64,000 bases of DNA from Chrysopilus asiliformis (Eukaryota; Arthropoda; Insecta; Diptera; Rhagionidae), in assembly GCA_964034945.1 (NCBI GenBank), contig OZ035962.1, positions 22,973,530 through 23,037,529 on the forward strand, read 5' to 3'. Each line of letters opens with the position of its first letter. The stretch's first letter is position 1. A program made the translations under genes and the position numbers. The notes under the pieces were generated by a model. It was not told where the DNA came from and ran no database searches. It worked only from the letters and a program-made list of their open reading frames with translations. Positions 12,141-23,199 of this stretch are shown piece by piece.

Positions 12141-12850
12141 TTTTAGTTCGGTTCAAAAAACAAGTTTAGATGTCGATTTCTAATACGACGGATCCACATT
12201 CTATTATTTAATAAAAATTTCTTTACCAAAACCAGTTTTAAGATGATTTTTCTATAAAAAAAAAGTTGTTTATATTGAATAAACTGAAATTTTATACAAA
12301 CAATTCATAATTCTAATCATTATTTGACGGTTTTATGGAACCAGAGATATTTTTAAGAAAATTACATCAAATATGAAAAGAATTCAAGAATTCGATGGAA
12401 TCGTTTGTTATCTCCACACAATTTTCAAGAAATTCCACTCAAATATTTGCTTTTAATTTGGTTTTATTTGCCCTATAGCCATAAATTGAATCAAACATTG
12501 ATAATGCATTTTCCAAGGAATTACATTCGAAAATAGGTTTTAAAAATACAACAAAACAAATTGTTAGAAAAACTCTCTTGACACGATTTCGAACCCCTCA
12601 CCCCTACGATGCACCGCATGACACCAGAACGTATACTAAAGTTACCCTCCGTTATGGTTCGAATTTTCCTATACATTTCAATGCCATCTGTTTTCACCTA
12701 AAAGCCAGAAAAATTTTAATCTATTTTCAGCATCACATCGGGATCAACATAACATCAGCGTTAATGGTTGAAAAGTGTAAAACGTTTGATTCCCCGAAAT
12801 ACTCTAAATTCCAGAAAATAAAAACGTTCGAATCGAAGAGTACGTTATTT
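12140..12850. other. AT-rich stretch, nothing recognised
   Basis: No supported gene or element. Confidence 0.4.
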
Positions 12851-13150
12851 TCGTAAGGGGAAAACTCCCGTGTGATGTCATCACTTGCACTTGGATGAAG
12901 GGATCGAAGCGACGCCCAAATAGCACAGACTAATAAAATCCGAAGGGAACGCGCGGATTGTGGACGCTTTTGCCGATGATATACCGAAATCCAGTCGGTC
13001 GCGTGCATTGTTTACATATCCAATCCCAAACCGAACCCAAAAAAAAAACAGTCCAGACACAGGAATGCAACAACAACAAGCATCAACCAGGATCCAGACC
13101 GAACTATCCCTTAAATTGCATTGAACTGTTATCCCTTTGTAAACAAGTAT
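12850..13150 (+). promoter_or_regulatory. GC-richer unique block with Rel-like and ATF-like sites
   Basis: GGGGAAAACTCCC at 12,857-12,869 matches the insect Rel/NF-kappaB consensus and is followed by TGATGTCATCA at 12,873-12,883 (ATF/CREB-like). Downstream, a frame of about 30 codons ends at a donor-like CAA|GTATGT at about 13,144, but its possible acceptor lacks a pyrimidine tract. I treat the block as possible regulatory DNA. Confidence 0.25.
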
Positions 13151-13990
13151 GTTTTGTTGTTGTAAAATTCTGGTCGCGTCTACCAAAAAGCAACACAAAA
13201 AAAAGTATATCCCAAAGGATAATGAGGAAAGCAAAAACCGGGAACGGCATGATATCTGATTGATGTCCTTTGGTCACGGCGTCGATGCCCTAAATTGCGG
13301 AATTGGCCACCAGCGCCCTTTAAATTTTGTTCCAATTTTCGGAAAAATTAATTAACAACGATGTCTTTCCGGGGATATCGCGAACTGTTTGTGGATTTTT
13401 CCTTGTGTTGTATGGAAAGTGAAAATCCAGGAAACCAGAAAAAATGAATTTCTGCGGTTCTTCTGCGGGTTCGAATTTCAGGGAAAAGTAAACAAATAGG
13501 GAGAAATTGAAAACAGGATGACATGAAAAGGGTTTGTTGCTCGTTACGTTCATAAAATTAAAGTGCCGAGAGCATATGTTTTATGTTTCGGGGTTGAAGA
13601 GCACTTTTTTTTAATGAATTGGGTGCGATTTTATGGTCGCGTTGAAAAATGTTTCCTTTCCGGATTATGTTTTGTTTTTAATTTGTGAAATTGGAATAGA
13701 ATTGATGCCAGGCATGCTCTCAACACTTTGAGTGAAAGGCGAAAAGGAAACTATTTTTCCAAGAGGTTGTAAGTTATTTCGGCTTTTTTGTGGTTTTAAA
13801 GGACGATAAATGCTAGAGTAAACAAAAATCGAAAATTGGGATCAGGAAAATTAAAAAAAAATGTTTTTTACGTCTATTTCATACGCAGGGTAGTTTTGCA
13901 GTGCATGAATAGATTTACCAAACTCTGAAACGGGCTTACTATGACGAGCTTTATTTTTCTCAGTTGAAAAATAACTAGAAATAACTGGTA
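13150..13990. other. AT-rich stretch, nothing recognised
   Basis: No supported gene or element. Confidence 0.4.
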
Positions 13991-14420
13991 TTCTCTTTGT
14001 TGGTCATTAATTTTTCAACTCATCGATCTCAAAAACCTCCAGATGAGATTTTCTCCGGAAAAAGATAATCACGTTATCCTTATAGGACCTTGTATTATCC
14101 TTACAGACTTCTTAACGTCAGAATCTGATTCAGCGACATCAACCCCCAGATGAGATTTTTCCCGGAAAATTTGAGCAAAAGAATAATCACGTTATCCTTA
14201 CAGGACCTTCCCTTATCCTTTCAAAGACGAACCAGTCAGAATTAAACTTACATTTGTGTGCAAAATTTCAAGTCAATCGGATAAGTGGAAGTGGGTGAAA
14301 ATTAAATTACAAGATTTGATCCTGACAGACAAACAAACAGACAGACAGATCCGAAGGCAAGCTAAATAAAAGCTTTTAAAAAATTAAGCTCGTTGTAGTT
14401 TTACAAAATTCTTGTTTTTT
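13990..14420 (-). repeat. Dispersed repeat family R5/R9
   Basis: Two units containing CCAGATGAGATTTTxxCCGGAAAA and ATAATCACGTTATCCTTA, then a segment with AAATTACAAGATTTGATCC and a short (GACA)n tract. Related sequence is found at 21,110-21,260, 41,730-42,230 (four tandem units), 45,330-45,360, 55,780-55,810 and 58,455-58,490. Confidence 0.7.
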
Positions 14421-14809
14421 CATCAAAACCCGCTGTTTTTGATTGACCTGCGAGGAGGATGGAAAAACTTGCTCTCTCCTTACACCCCCTACTTCTGAGG
14501 TGTCTATTTTAGACCAATCGGCTTAGTAGTTTTCTCGCGAAAGAGTAACATAGCGGAAAAACTAAGCTTCGGATTCACTTTATCCCTTCTCCTTACTCCT
14601 CCTACTCCCCCTAACTAAGATCCACATTGAACCAAAGAAAACGAAATAATATTATATATAATTAAATCCTCATAAATCGTGATCAGATTCATTGAAGAGT
14701 TTTTTTTTGTTTTGTTTTTATTAATTAAAAGCTTCAATGTTAAAACATTAATTAAAAGCTTCAATGTTATGGGATTGTCTGCTATTTTCATATTTAAAAT
14801 TCCAAGCAG

Positions 14810-14876
14810 TAAAAGACAAATCCCAGGTAGAAGGAAGTCCCAGACACCTGATGATCAACAACACCGCGCGTGATTA
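14810..14876 (+). CDS. Candidate short terminal exon
   Basis: After a pyrimidine-rich stretch (TTGTCTGCTATTTTCATATTT) an AG at 14,808-14,809 could open an exon read in phase 1 to a TAA at 14,874-14,876. AATAAA follows at 14,915-14,920, suitably placed for polyadenylation. A second frame is also open to a TGA at 14,871-14,873, so the frame is uncertain. The protein (about 20 residues, hydrophilic) is unknown. Confidence 0.2.
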
Positions 14877-14879
14877 ATA

Positions 14880-16370
14880 CTCGTGATCAGTTTTTTAAAT
14901 ATCAGAGAGTTTTGAATAAAAACTGCAATTATTTAAATAATTTTCCTTGTATGAAACAGAGCTGAATTTCTCAAAGTCTGTAATTATGCGATAATTTTAC
15001 ACTCATTACTGCAATGAACCAGACTTGAAAATCTTCTAAAATTACTCACTTGTTTTTGTTCCGTTTGGACATTTAATAAATAGGAAAATTAGCAAGAAAC
15101 GCGATAAACAAGTTGACATGACACATTTTTAGAATAATGCAACCGCAAAATAAATTTTACGAGCAAATTTCAGCGATTCTTTTTATTTTATTCTAATTTT
15201 TTGCTTAATTTCTTTGGTTGTTACTTTCTTATATGCTGTAAGGAAAGCTACAATTGTCATACGCAAATCGTCAAATACTCTATATGATTAAAAAATCCAT
15301 TTGTATAGGAAAGGGGGAAAGTAGTGACCGAATTGGATTTTGATGTATGGAACGGAGTCCGTTTTATAGTGGAGTCCATTTAAAATAACATTCAAAATGT
15401 TAGCAAAATTTGTGCTTCTAAGGGGATTGTCCGAGCGGTGTTTTTGATTCTGAGGCACCGGAAATTGTGCTTTTAAGCCATCTAAAATCTACACGCTAAC
15501 CACTCTTAAAACCCCTCTCCTGCAATCTTCTGCAATTCAAGAGGATTTTCGATCCGGTTTTCACCATTAGGAAGGTCAGCCCCGAAGGAAATTTTTCGCC
15601 CACTAAAATCTACCCCCTTCTCACCCCTTGAACCCCTCTCCTACTATCTCATTTGACCCGATTTCCCGTAGTATTTGTTTATTTTGATGATTTGTCTCCC
15701 TTTAACCTTTTTCGAGATAATTCAGTATCAAAAACTAGATAATAATTTACTGCATATTATAAATTCAACTGATTAGCAAACGAAATTTTTATTATTACCA
15801 CAGAGCTTGTAAATTCTTTTTTCTGCGGTTTTTGGGGAATTTAACATGTTTACATATTTGCACTTCACACTTCCATTAAGTCACAGAATTCGCAAGAGTC
15901 GTGGGTGAATAAATAACTGCCTGCTTGATGCTGAAAATTCTTTTTTGCTTTTTTTTTAAATTGCGATGGCGTAAGACAAGTTTCTTATCGTCATTGGACC
16001 GACGACGACACTTCATGTTGAATCTGGGCGATTTCCTAGAAGAAAGATCAATTCATTGCTCAAGTTATCTCTTCGGCACTAAAAATACAAACACATCATG
16101 ATCCAATGGTGGTACATCTGCACCAGGCCTAGTCTGAAACTTGTTCAGTTATCGCGGGCACACTTAAGATATTATTATGGCTTTTCGCCAACTTCAGAAC
16201 ATTTTACCATCAGCGAAGTGACGTGGTTGGCACTGGTCTTCTAAGTGTGTATTTTGCTGCATTTAAAAAGAATAAAAATACCCACGGATGTCCTTAAATA
16301 GAGCACAGCGTCCGGGGAAAAGAGGGGTGGGATGGCAACCTTAATTCATGGGTATGACTGAACATGGCAA
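14880..16370. other. Mostly unique sequence; fragment of R1 at 15,270-15,400
   Basis: No gene supported. The R1 fragment carries the TTGGATTTTGATGTATGGAACG hallmark. Sequence at 15,960-16,260 is GC-richer but has no usable open frame. Confidence 0.4.
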
Positions 16371-16500
16371 GTAAAATTTTTCGCCTGCGGTCAATAATTT
16401 CCACTTGCATACATTTTTTAATAAAAATTTTGCCTGCGGCGGTTTTGTTTTTTATAATTCCTGCCTATATGCATTTTGCCTGAGGCGCAATATTTGTTGT
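16370..16500 (+). repeat. GCCTGCGGCG repeat family R3 fragment
   Basis: Three spaced copies of a GCCTG(C/A)GGCG-type motif with AAAATTTT flanks. The same motif occurs in 17,950-18,205, 22,836-23,197, 27,870-27,950 and 31,580-31,740. Confidence 0.65.
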
Positions 16501-17616
16501 ATACTGAAGAACTGAGGTATCCTTTTTATCTAGAGAATCACAAACCAAAATTGAGATAACCCTCTTCTCTCTTATCAATCTTTCAAAATTTCCAACCATA
16601 CACAAAAATTAGTTTTATCGAGTTTTTTTTTCAAAAAGGCAGGAGACCTGCTGTGGGTATTGTCCACAGCGAAAATAGTTGGTTGGGATAGGGAAAATTT
16701 GGTTGGCATAGAAAAAGTTTAGTTCTACCAAATAAACAAAAATCTGATGTTTTTCTTCTTAGTGCATCTTTGATATTTGCACTTGAGTTATTTTCTTCGT
16801 GTTACTAAAACGTTGTGAACAAAGTATAAAACTTTATTATAAGTTCAATTGCGATAGTTGCTTAAGCATTTTGCCATTTGCATTGAATCAACATTACTCT
16901 AATCGCCTATTTAAAATTAATGGAGTCATATTTCTCCATTTAAGTTGATTAAACGAATCATTTTATAGTGAATACGATTTCACTATTGAAGAAAACGATG
17001 CGATCTATTTATGTGGGTTTTTGTTTAATTTTTGTGTAACCACATAAGAATAAAATTATCTTTTTTGGGACATCAAACGCATAGATTACAAAATAATAAA
17101 AATATTCATTTGTGCTTTTTGCGTATAGTGAGCTAATTTTGCGAGATTGCCACATTAAATATTTATTTTTGAGAAGACATTATTATTGTAATTTATATGA
17201 GGCATTGTTAAGATAAGAAATTTATCTTTCCTTCGAAAATGACGAGCATCTCCGGTACTGTGGTATAGAACAAAATTATATTTATTTTAACTGATAACTA
17301 AATGTTTAAAAGTTGATCTATTACTGCACTTTTTTCACCGAAAACGCTGAAAAAAATTTAAACATGAACAACACAAAATTTGGTTTTGTCAAATGAATTT
17401 TCAGAGTTTGATTTATTGCTTTTTTGTAGAAATTTTTAGGCCCACTCTACATTCACCTAAACATGTAGATGAAACACAATCTCTGCTACTAAATTGGACG
17501 CAATTGTTTTTTATATTTGTAGGGGTTAGGAGACGTTTCCAAGCTGACTGTGCTGTAATTACAAATTTTGGAACCCGTACCAAAAAAATTTTATGGCCCA
17601 TCTTAAACTGAAATTC
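16500..17616. other. AT-rich stretch, no supported gene
   Basis: Frames of about 60-70 codons are open on both strands at 17,393-17,611, but neither has a convincing start or splice sites. Confidence 0.4.
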
Positions 17617-17830
17617 TTTCGATGATCAAAAAACTCTTTTTTCGATGATCAAAAAACTCTTTTTTCGATTATCAAAAAACTCTTTTTTCGATTATGAAAA
17701 AACTGTTTTTTCGATGATCAAAAACTCTGTTTTCGATTATCGAAAATTTAAAAGTTCAAAAAATCTTTCGACTATCGAAAATTTAAGTGAAATCTTCTTT
17801 CGACGATCGAGAATTTAAGAATCTTTTCCA
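17617..17830 (+). repeat. Tandem 24-bp minisatellite
   Basis: At least five head-to-tail units of CGAT(G/T)ATCAAAAAACTCTTTTTT from about 17,620 to 17,740, then degenerate CGATTATCGAAAATTTAA units to about 17,820. Confidence 0.85.
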
Positions 17831-17949
17831 CCACGTTTTTACACTTTCTTTTATTAGAAAAATCACAAATTTACAAAAAAATCTATGAAGGGCAAATTTT
17901 TAAAGGAAGAAACCTCATATACATTGATTTTCCAATAAAATCTAAATCA

Positions 17950-18205
17950 TTTTGAAAATTTTCGCCTACAAAGCATTTTTCTTTATTTTAACGAGCGATA
18001 ATTTTTTGTTAAGAAAATTCGCCTGTGGCGCATTTTGCTCTAAAAAAATTTACCGAGCGATGGTTTATTCTTAAGAAAATTCGTCTGCAGCGCATTTTTC
18101 TTAAAAAGTTTTACGATAACTTTCTAGCAGCTGGAAAATGGAGACGATAACTATAAACTTCGAAAAGGGGTCGCAGTAAAAAAAAGATCGGAAGTCACTG
18201 CACGC
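17950..18205 (+). mobile_element. Degenerate hAT-like MITE fragment (R3 family)
   Basis: Two or three GCCTGTGGCGCATTTT-type motifs are followed by AAACTTCGAAAAGGGGTCGCAGTAAAA and end near GTCACTGC. A GGTCGC terminus next to a GAGAA/AGTAAAA stretch is characteristic of many non-autonomous hAT elements. The left end is not resolved. Confidence 0.4.
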
Positions 18206-18431
18206 CTGCCTCTACAATCACACCTCTAACAACATCTTTTTCGTCATTTCTGATATTCTTTTCATCCTGAATTTATCAAATTTAGTGATAGATCCCTCAC
18301 TCAACTTCCTCCATTGCAGCATAGAGAATAAATTTCTAAGAGCCCTTTGAACATTTCCGAATAATTACAAATAGAGCCAAAAGATAACACTTTATAGTTT
18401 TATCAATTCATTTCCCGTTTCCGGGTTACAG

Positions 18432-18593
18432 AAATCTAAAAGCAGTAGTAAATATAAAATGAATTGTGAGTCCAGTGATAAAACCCGAATAGCTGACCCC
18501 ATAATGGACGATGAAAACCGAATTGTGGATTATTCCTATCACAACTCTTATGACTACTTTCGACAATTAGAAGATTTCCAGGGAAGATTTTAA
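18432..18593 (+). CDS. Candidate terminal exon encoding a Tyr/Asp-rich C-terminus
   Basis: A good acceptor (pyrimidine-rich TTTCCCGTTTCCGGGTTACAG, ending at 18,431) opens a phase-0 frame of 53 codons to a TAA at 18,591-18,593. An internal ATG at 18,459 would alone give a 44-residue peptide. The sequence is hydrophilic: Lys/Ser-rich first, then Asp/Glu-rich, then Tyr-rich (an YSYHNSYDYF segment), like the cytoplasmic tail of a receptor or adaptor. I do not recognise it. It is phase-compatible with the candidate first exon at 5,996-6,115, but the link is speculation. It could instead be a free-standing small ORF. Confidence 0.4.
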   Translation, partial: KSKSSSKYKMNCESSDKTRIADPIMDDENRIVDYSYHNSYDYFRQLEDFQGRF

Positions 18594-18599
18594 ATTCAG

Positions 18600-19190
18600 A
18601 TTACCAAATGGCCCTCCAATAATTGAACAATCGGTTAATATTTTATTTCCATTGTCTAACATTGAGTTTTAGTTGTCGGCCATAATTTATCTTTCGATTT
18701 GTTTCGATTGGTTCTACTTTGCCATTGCTTCCGCCCCTGTCTTGAAAAAGTGCATTATTATGAAGCATGAAGCATATTTCAAACAATGAACATAAAATCA
18801 TAAAACGATTTCATGAGTCTTCTTTTTAAATTCAATTTGTTGCTTTTTTGTTAATTTCGGATACCTCTACAAAAAAAATGTCGGGCCTGACAAGAATTTT
18901 TTCCACTTTTAAATAATTGCGACCTCACGTTTCACAATCCACGCGCTGCCAACTAATTCATAGATAGGTGAAAATTAAGTACTTACCTGTATAGAATATG
19001 TGCAGGTACGAGGAGATATCTTAACGCCATCTTTACGCATTTTGAAGATTGTTATAAACAATAACTTTGCAAATTCGGTAACTTCAGCACGAAGCGATAT
19101 TTAGGAAGCTATTTTGTCAAGGATAAAAAGTCAGAAAAAGATTACGAAAAAAGGAAGCCGGAAGCATTTATGACGATTCCAGAATAACAA
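18600..19190. other. Unique AT-rich sequence, nothing recognised
   Basis: No supported gene or element. Confidence 0.4.
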
Positions 19191-19430
19191 TTTAAAAAAA
19201 AAAAATTAAAAAAAACATTTCTAGGAACTTTTACTAAAAAATTGCACTAAAATGGAAAAAAAACCGTGTATGAGAAATAAAACTGAGATAAAAGCATAAA
19301 AAATGATATAAATATTTATTTCGCTTTTATTTTTGATATAGGTACAGCTCCCAAAAAAAGTTTTTTTTTTTTCTTTTTAATACGTTTTTTTACCTTTTTT
19401 TTAAATTCAACTTCTTTTATTTATTTTTTT
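19190..19430 (+). repeat. A/T-rich inverted-repeat family (GAAATAAAAxxGAGATAAAAGC)
   Basis: Contains AAACTGAGATAAAAGCATAAA and, inverted downstream, TATTTCGCTTTTATTTTTGAT. Related copies lie at about 42,330-42,560 and 56,260-56,350. Each can fold into a hairpin. Confidence 0.55.
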
Positions 19431-21110
19431 TTGCGTTCATCATGGTTTTATTTGTATGAAATCTTAAAAGTGATGTACGGAGAAGTCTGCTTACAGATAA
19501 ACTTTTATCAGTGCAAAATTATTTAACACTAGATGAAAAAGAAGCTGAAAATCAATTTTAAAACGTCTGAGATGTGAGATGTAAGCCTTGAACTTTTCTT
19601 TTTGGGCGCATAAATTTTATCCACCTGATGGCAATGACTCAGGTGTGATATCACTCATACCTATATTCACATATTTTATAAAAGTCTTTAGAAATTTGTT
19701 TAACAAGAAATTACATTTGCTTTTTACATTCGTACACATCTGAGTTTACCATAAATTTTTTATTAGAAATGTTTTGTTTTTCTTTCATTTTCTGTTGATC
19801 CCAAGAAAAGTAAAAGTGCACAAAAATCGTAAAGCATATCGATTTTATGTTGTTTTTTTATAGACATGCACTTCTTTTCTGCCACATTTTTCGTTTTGTT
19901 TTTATTTCTTTTAAAAGTGATTTCTTTATAGTTTTTAATGAGAGCAATCAATTTTTGCCATGTTTGCCAATTCATGGATGTGTCTATGATACGAAATAGT
20001 AATGTTATCTTCGGACAACATGCATATTTTATCTATGATGATCTACTATTCGGATTTATTATGTTTTAATGTTTTTTGTTTGATTTTATGATTATAGCGT
20101 GTTATGCAAGATTTCTCCTTGGCAAAATACAGAAATCGAAGCAAATTTCTATCTGAAGCGTTGAAAATTTCCAGTGGAAAAAGCTTAAAATAGTAAGAAA
20201 ATGTGAAAGAAGACTTCTTTACATTGAAAACAGGTGAATAATTGGAGAGAAGCTATCATACCTGATAATCCGATGTGATCTGCTGTTGGTTTGTTCAATT
20301 GAATTAATTTTTTGTCATTTCTAGAAAATATGGTGAATTGAAAAGACTTGGAACGGTATTATCCGGTTTTTTTGCGATTTATTAAATTTTTTCATTAAAT
20401 AATTTCTCAAAAAAAACCTTCACCTGCGCGAAGTCAGTCAGGTGGACGTTCTCTCGACTATCGCTGATATTATGGCCAGTTATAATGAATGCAGCTATTA
20501 TGACCGTGATATCAATTCAAATATTGTCGTTATTTAATTTTTTCTCTTCCATTTGAAAATTTCACCAATCGGAATAATGGATAGCTAACAACGATAAAAA
20601 TGACATAAATTAAGACAAACGTCTTTATAATTTCTTCTATTTTTTGAGTCATTTAAGCTTGTTTTGTTTAGATTTTAAAATATTTATAAAAGAAAGAAGT
20701 TATTTAACTTTTTTTTGCAGAAAGCCGGTAAAATTTGCGAACATTCAGTTTTAAGAGTGTCCCAAAAAGTGTTTTGTAAAAAGATTACGCGGAGTTTAAC
20801 ATAAGACTATTTAACTGGCTAAGAGCGGTTTGCACCAACGAAACTTAGCAACTTATGTTGAACTTAAATTTGTTAAGTGCGAGAATTTCTATGGTTTAAG
20901 AAGGCTAAGCATAACTTAAATAGTTATGACTTGTATTAGCAAACGGGCCTAAGAGATTTCAAAGCGTTTTCTGGAAAACGGTTCAAGGTATCAGAAAATA
21001 CTGTGTCTGACTTTTGTCGTAAGACTACAAAGTCATAATTGTTTTTTGAATCGATTTAAAAGCCAACTTTTAAAAAAAATCGAACAATAAGATTTGTTCC
21101 GGAAAATTTG
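19430..21110. other. Unique AT-rich sequence, nothing recognised
   Basis: No supported gene or element. Confidence 0.4.
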
Positions 21111-21880
21111 AGGAAAAAGATAATCCTTATCCTTATCTTAGCAAGACCTTCTCTTAACAGGACCTTCCATAATCTCTACAGCCTTCTTAAGGTCACAATT
21201 GGATTCCGCGACCCTTAAAACTCCCACATGTGAGGTTTTTTTCTGGGAAATTTGAGGAAAAGAATACTCACGAGATACATTAAAACTTTTGAAACAGAAA
21301 TTATAGAACATTTGATGTCCTTTAAATTTTGTTATTACAGTTTTTCCCAAAAACGCATAGGTTTCGAAAAATATTAAAAAAACGGTATTTTTCAAAAACA
21401 AAAAATCGTATGTGATGTGCTAGTTATAGATACCGCTCCCAAAAGTTGATAGAAAACTACGTTTTTCGTAAAACTCATTTACAAAAAGTTTCAAGTCACT
21501 AACTCAATGTCTTCTTGGGTTATTTAAGATACATACAGTGGACAGACCGACGGACCAACAGACCGACGGACCAACAGACCGACTGACCGATAGACCGATA
21601 GACCGACAGATAGACAGACCGACAGACAGACAGGCAGACAGACCGATAGACAGACAGACAGACAGACCGATAGACAGACAGACAGGCAAACAGACCGATA
21701 GACAGACAGACAGACATACCGACAGACAGACAGATCGATATACCGATAGACCGACAGACCGAAAGACAGATCCTCATAATATTTCCTGAAACGGATTTCG
21801 TACGGATCAGAAAGTTTCTATCTGTCCCCGTTCTTGAGTCAGTCTCCACCATACTTTCCCTCTATAGCACAAGAAAGTAA
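21110..21880 (+). repeat. Dispersed repeat R5/R9 with long (RGAC)n array
   Basis: An R5 unit (21,110-21,260) precedes an R9 copy that begins near TAGATACCGCTCCCAAAAG. The R9 copy carries a tetranucleotide array of GACC/GACA/GATA units at about 21,538-21,772 and ends with the conserved CCTGAAACGGATTTCGTACG and a tail with AGAAAGTTTCTATCTG. A shorter R9 copy lies at 32,440-32,700. Open frames here are array read-throughs. Confidence 0.75.
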
Positions 21881-22097
21881 AAAAGTATACCCCTGACAAT
21901 TTTGTATTGATCTTAAGAGATTTCTGCTCCGAAGAAAATGTGTTCCTCATTACAGACTTTATTATATCGAAATTCTGATCTGTTCACTTTCAAAATCTAA
22001 ATTAAAATCACTCACTCTTTTAGAGATTCAAAACGATTGCCAACATATGGCACTCTAGATGCGACCATTAAGACTTCTGTAAATGTAAAAATAAAAA

Positions 22098-22328
22098 TTA
22101 TAATTGTAATCGTAACCGGATGGAGTTTGTAATCTGAAAATTATCTAATCCTCTGTGCATCTCAATGGATAACGCCTGTAACAATAACCAGAAGAACACC
22201 CAACATAAAACGATCGTTAAATTGTTAAATACACTACAATCCAAGATGTTCAGCCAGTTTAGTTCTTTTCTTTCTTTTTTCCATAATAACATGAAGTCAT
22301 CAAGTGCTATTTGAAATGAGGATGTCAT
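22098..22328 (-). CDS. Candidate small single-pass membrane protein, unknown
   Basis: A 76-codon frame starts at an ATG with good context (CAACATGA). It encodes a charged N-terminus (Lys/Glu-rich near residues 16-24), then a hydrophobic segment rich in Leu, Val, Trp and Phe at about residues 36-56 that could span a membrane, then a basic tail. Possible acceptors (TTACAG, TTTCAG) lie inside the frame, so it might be part of a spliced gene. No family recognised. Confidence 0.25.
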   Translation of the reverse strand: MTSSFQIALDDFMLLWKKERKELNWLNILDCSVFNNLTIVLCWVFFWLLLQALSIEMHRGLDNFQITNSIRLRLQL

Positions 22329-22557
22329 GTTGTTGCCTTTGGCAATAAAATATTTACCACAGTTTTTTTTCTTCTTTTATTTTCTTTGTGGTATTTTATT
22401 TCTTTGTACTTGGTTTTATTTGAAATTCCACAGTCCAGAAGATCACTTGAACCAAGCTTAGTTCCCATTTGTTCCCTTATCTGAGCTAGCGATTATCTGT
22501 CTGAAATCCGGGACGTGATCAATTGATGGGCTTCAATGGTCTTAAGTCTTCCATCTT

Positions 22558-22767
22558 TTACTTCAAGACATTTTCGTAGGATTCCCTTTTAGCTGAAATA
22601 CTAGTAGAATGGGTCCCATAAAGATCGCTGGTAATTCTTCTCGCTGCTGACTTACGACATTCTGACAGACAATTTTTATGATTTATGAATGATCCGCAGC
22701 ATAAATAGCAGAATGAACATAAAAGCCCACACTTTGCTTTATGTTGTGGATTGTAATAAAAATACAA
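22558..22767 (-). CDS. Candidate cysteine-rich terminal exon, unknown
   Basis: The frame is open from an upstream stop near 22,780 to a TAA at 22,558-22,560. It has no in-frame ATG at its beginning, so it would be a spliced 3' exon. The protein carries a tight Cys cluster (CGLLCSFCYLCCGSF, then two more Cys) followed by a basic Ser/Arg-rich tail. Two AATAAA signals lie downstream on the same strand at 22,415-22,420 and 22,395-22,400, fitting a 3' UTR of about 140 nt. The acceptor is not clear. Could be a small secreted or membrane-anchored protein. No family recognised. Confidence 0.3.
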   Translation of the reverse strand: MYFYYNPQHKAKCGLLCSFCYLCCGSFINHKNCLSECRKSAARRITSDLYGTHSTSISAKRESYENVLK

Positions 22768-22835
22768 GTTAAAAGTTCATTTCCGTCTCCCAATTCGAGA
22801 GTAACAGGGCGGGCCTCCGCCGATGTTTCTTTAGT

Positions 22836-23197
22836 GCACGGTTTCTCAACCAATGGGCCGCGATACCCTGTGTATTTGGTTTAACCCACTAGTCCCCAAA
22901 CTTTTTCAGCATTAAAATTATAATTAAGTCGCATAGGGCATCATTTTTCTGAGGCGGCACTTTAGGCGACATTTTGAGTCATTTGGAAGTTCTAATTCGC
23001 TTGGAACGATAAAAATTGGTACCTGCGGCGTTTTTTTCAAGAATTTCAATTTGAGTTTATGTTAAATTCGCCTGCGGCGTATTTTTCTGAAGAAGATTAC
23101 AATAACTTTATGATCTATTGACCAATGTTGGGTAATCCTTTCATAACCTAAAATTTCGAAAAGCAGGTCGCGTGAGAAAAAAAATGTTGGTAACCTC
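22836..23197 (+). mobile_element. Degenerate hAT-like MITE (R3 family)
   Basis: The left end (CACGGTTTCTCAACC followed by GGGCCGCGA) and right end (AGGTCGCGTGAGAAAAAAAA then TTGGTAACC) resemble the subterminal pattern of non-autonomous hAT elements (GGTTCTCAACC and GGTCGCG). Two CCTGCGGCGT motifs lie inside. No target duplication is clear. Confidence 0.45.
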
Positions 23198-23199
23198 TT

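Noticed and set aside
12570..12700. tRNA-like GGTTCGAATT motif
   Set aside because: No matching acceptor stem or anticodon arm could be folded around it.
12881..13263. Frames of 100-117 codons on both strands around 13 kb
   Set aside because: The possible acceptor lacks a pyrimidine tract and neither protein looks conserved. I kept only a regulatory note.
17393..17611. Overlapping 60-70-codon frames on both strands
   Set aside because: Neither has splice or start support and both strands are equally open, so I could not choose a coding strand.
21504..21852. Frames encoding Ser-Val-Gly-Leu or Asp-Arg-Gln-Thr repeats on both strands
   Set aside because: They come from the tetranucleotide array. 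The same applies to 4,761-4,988, 3,764-4,018 and 38,973-39,356.
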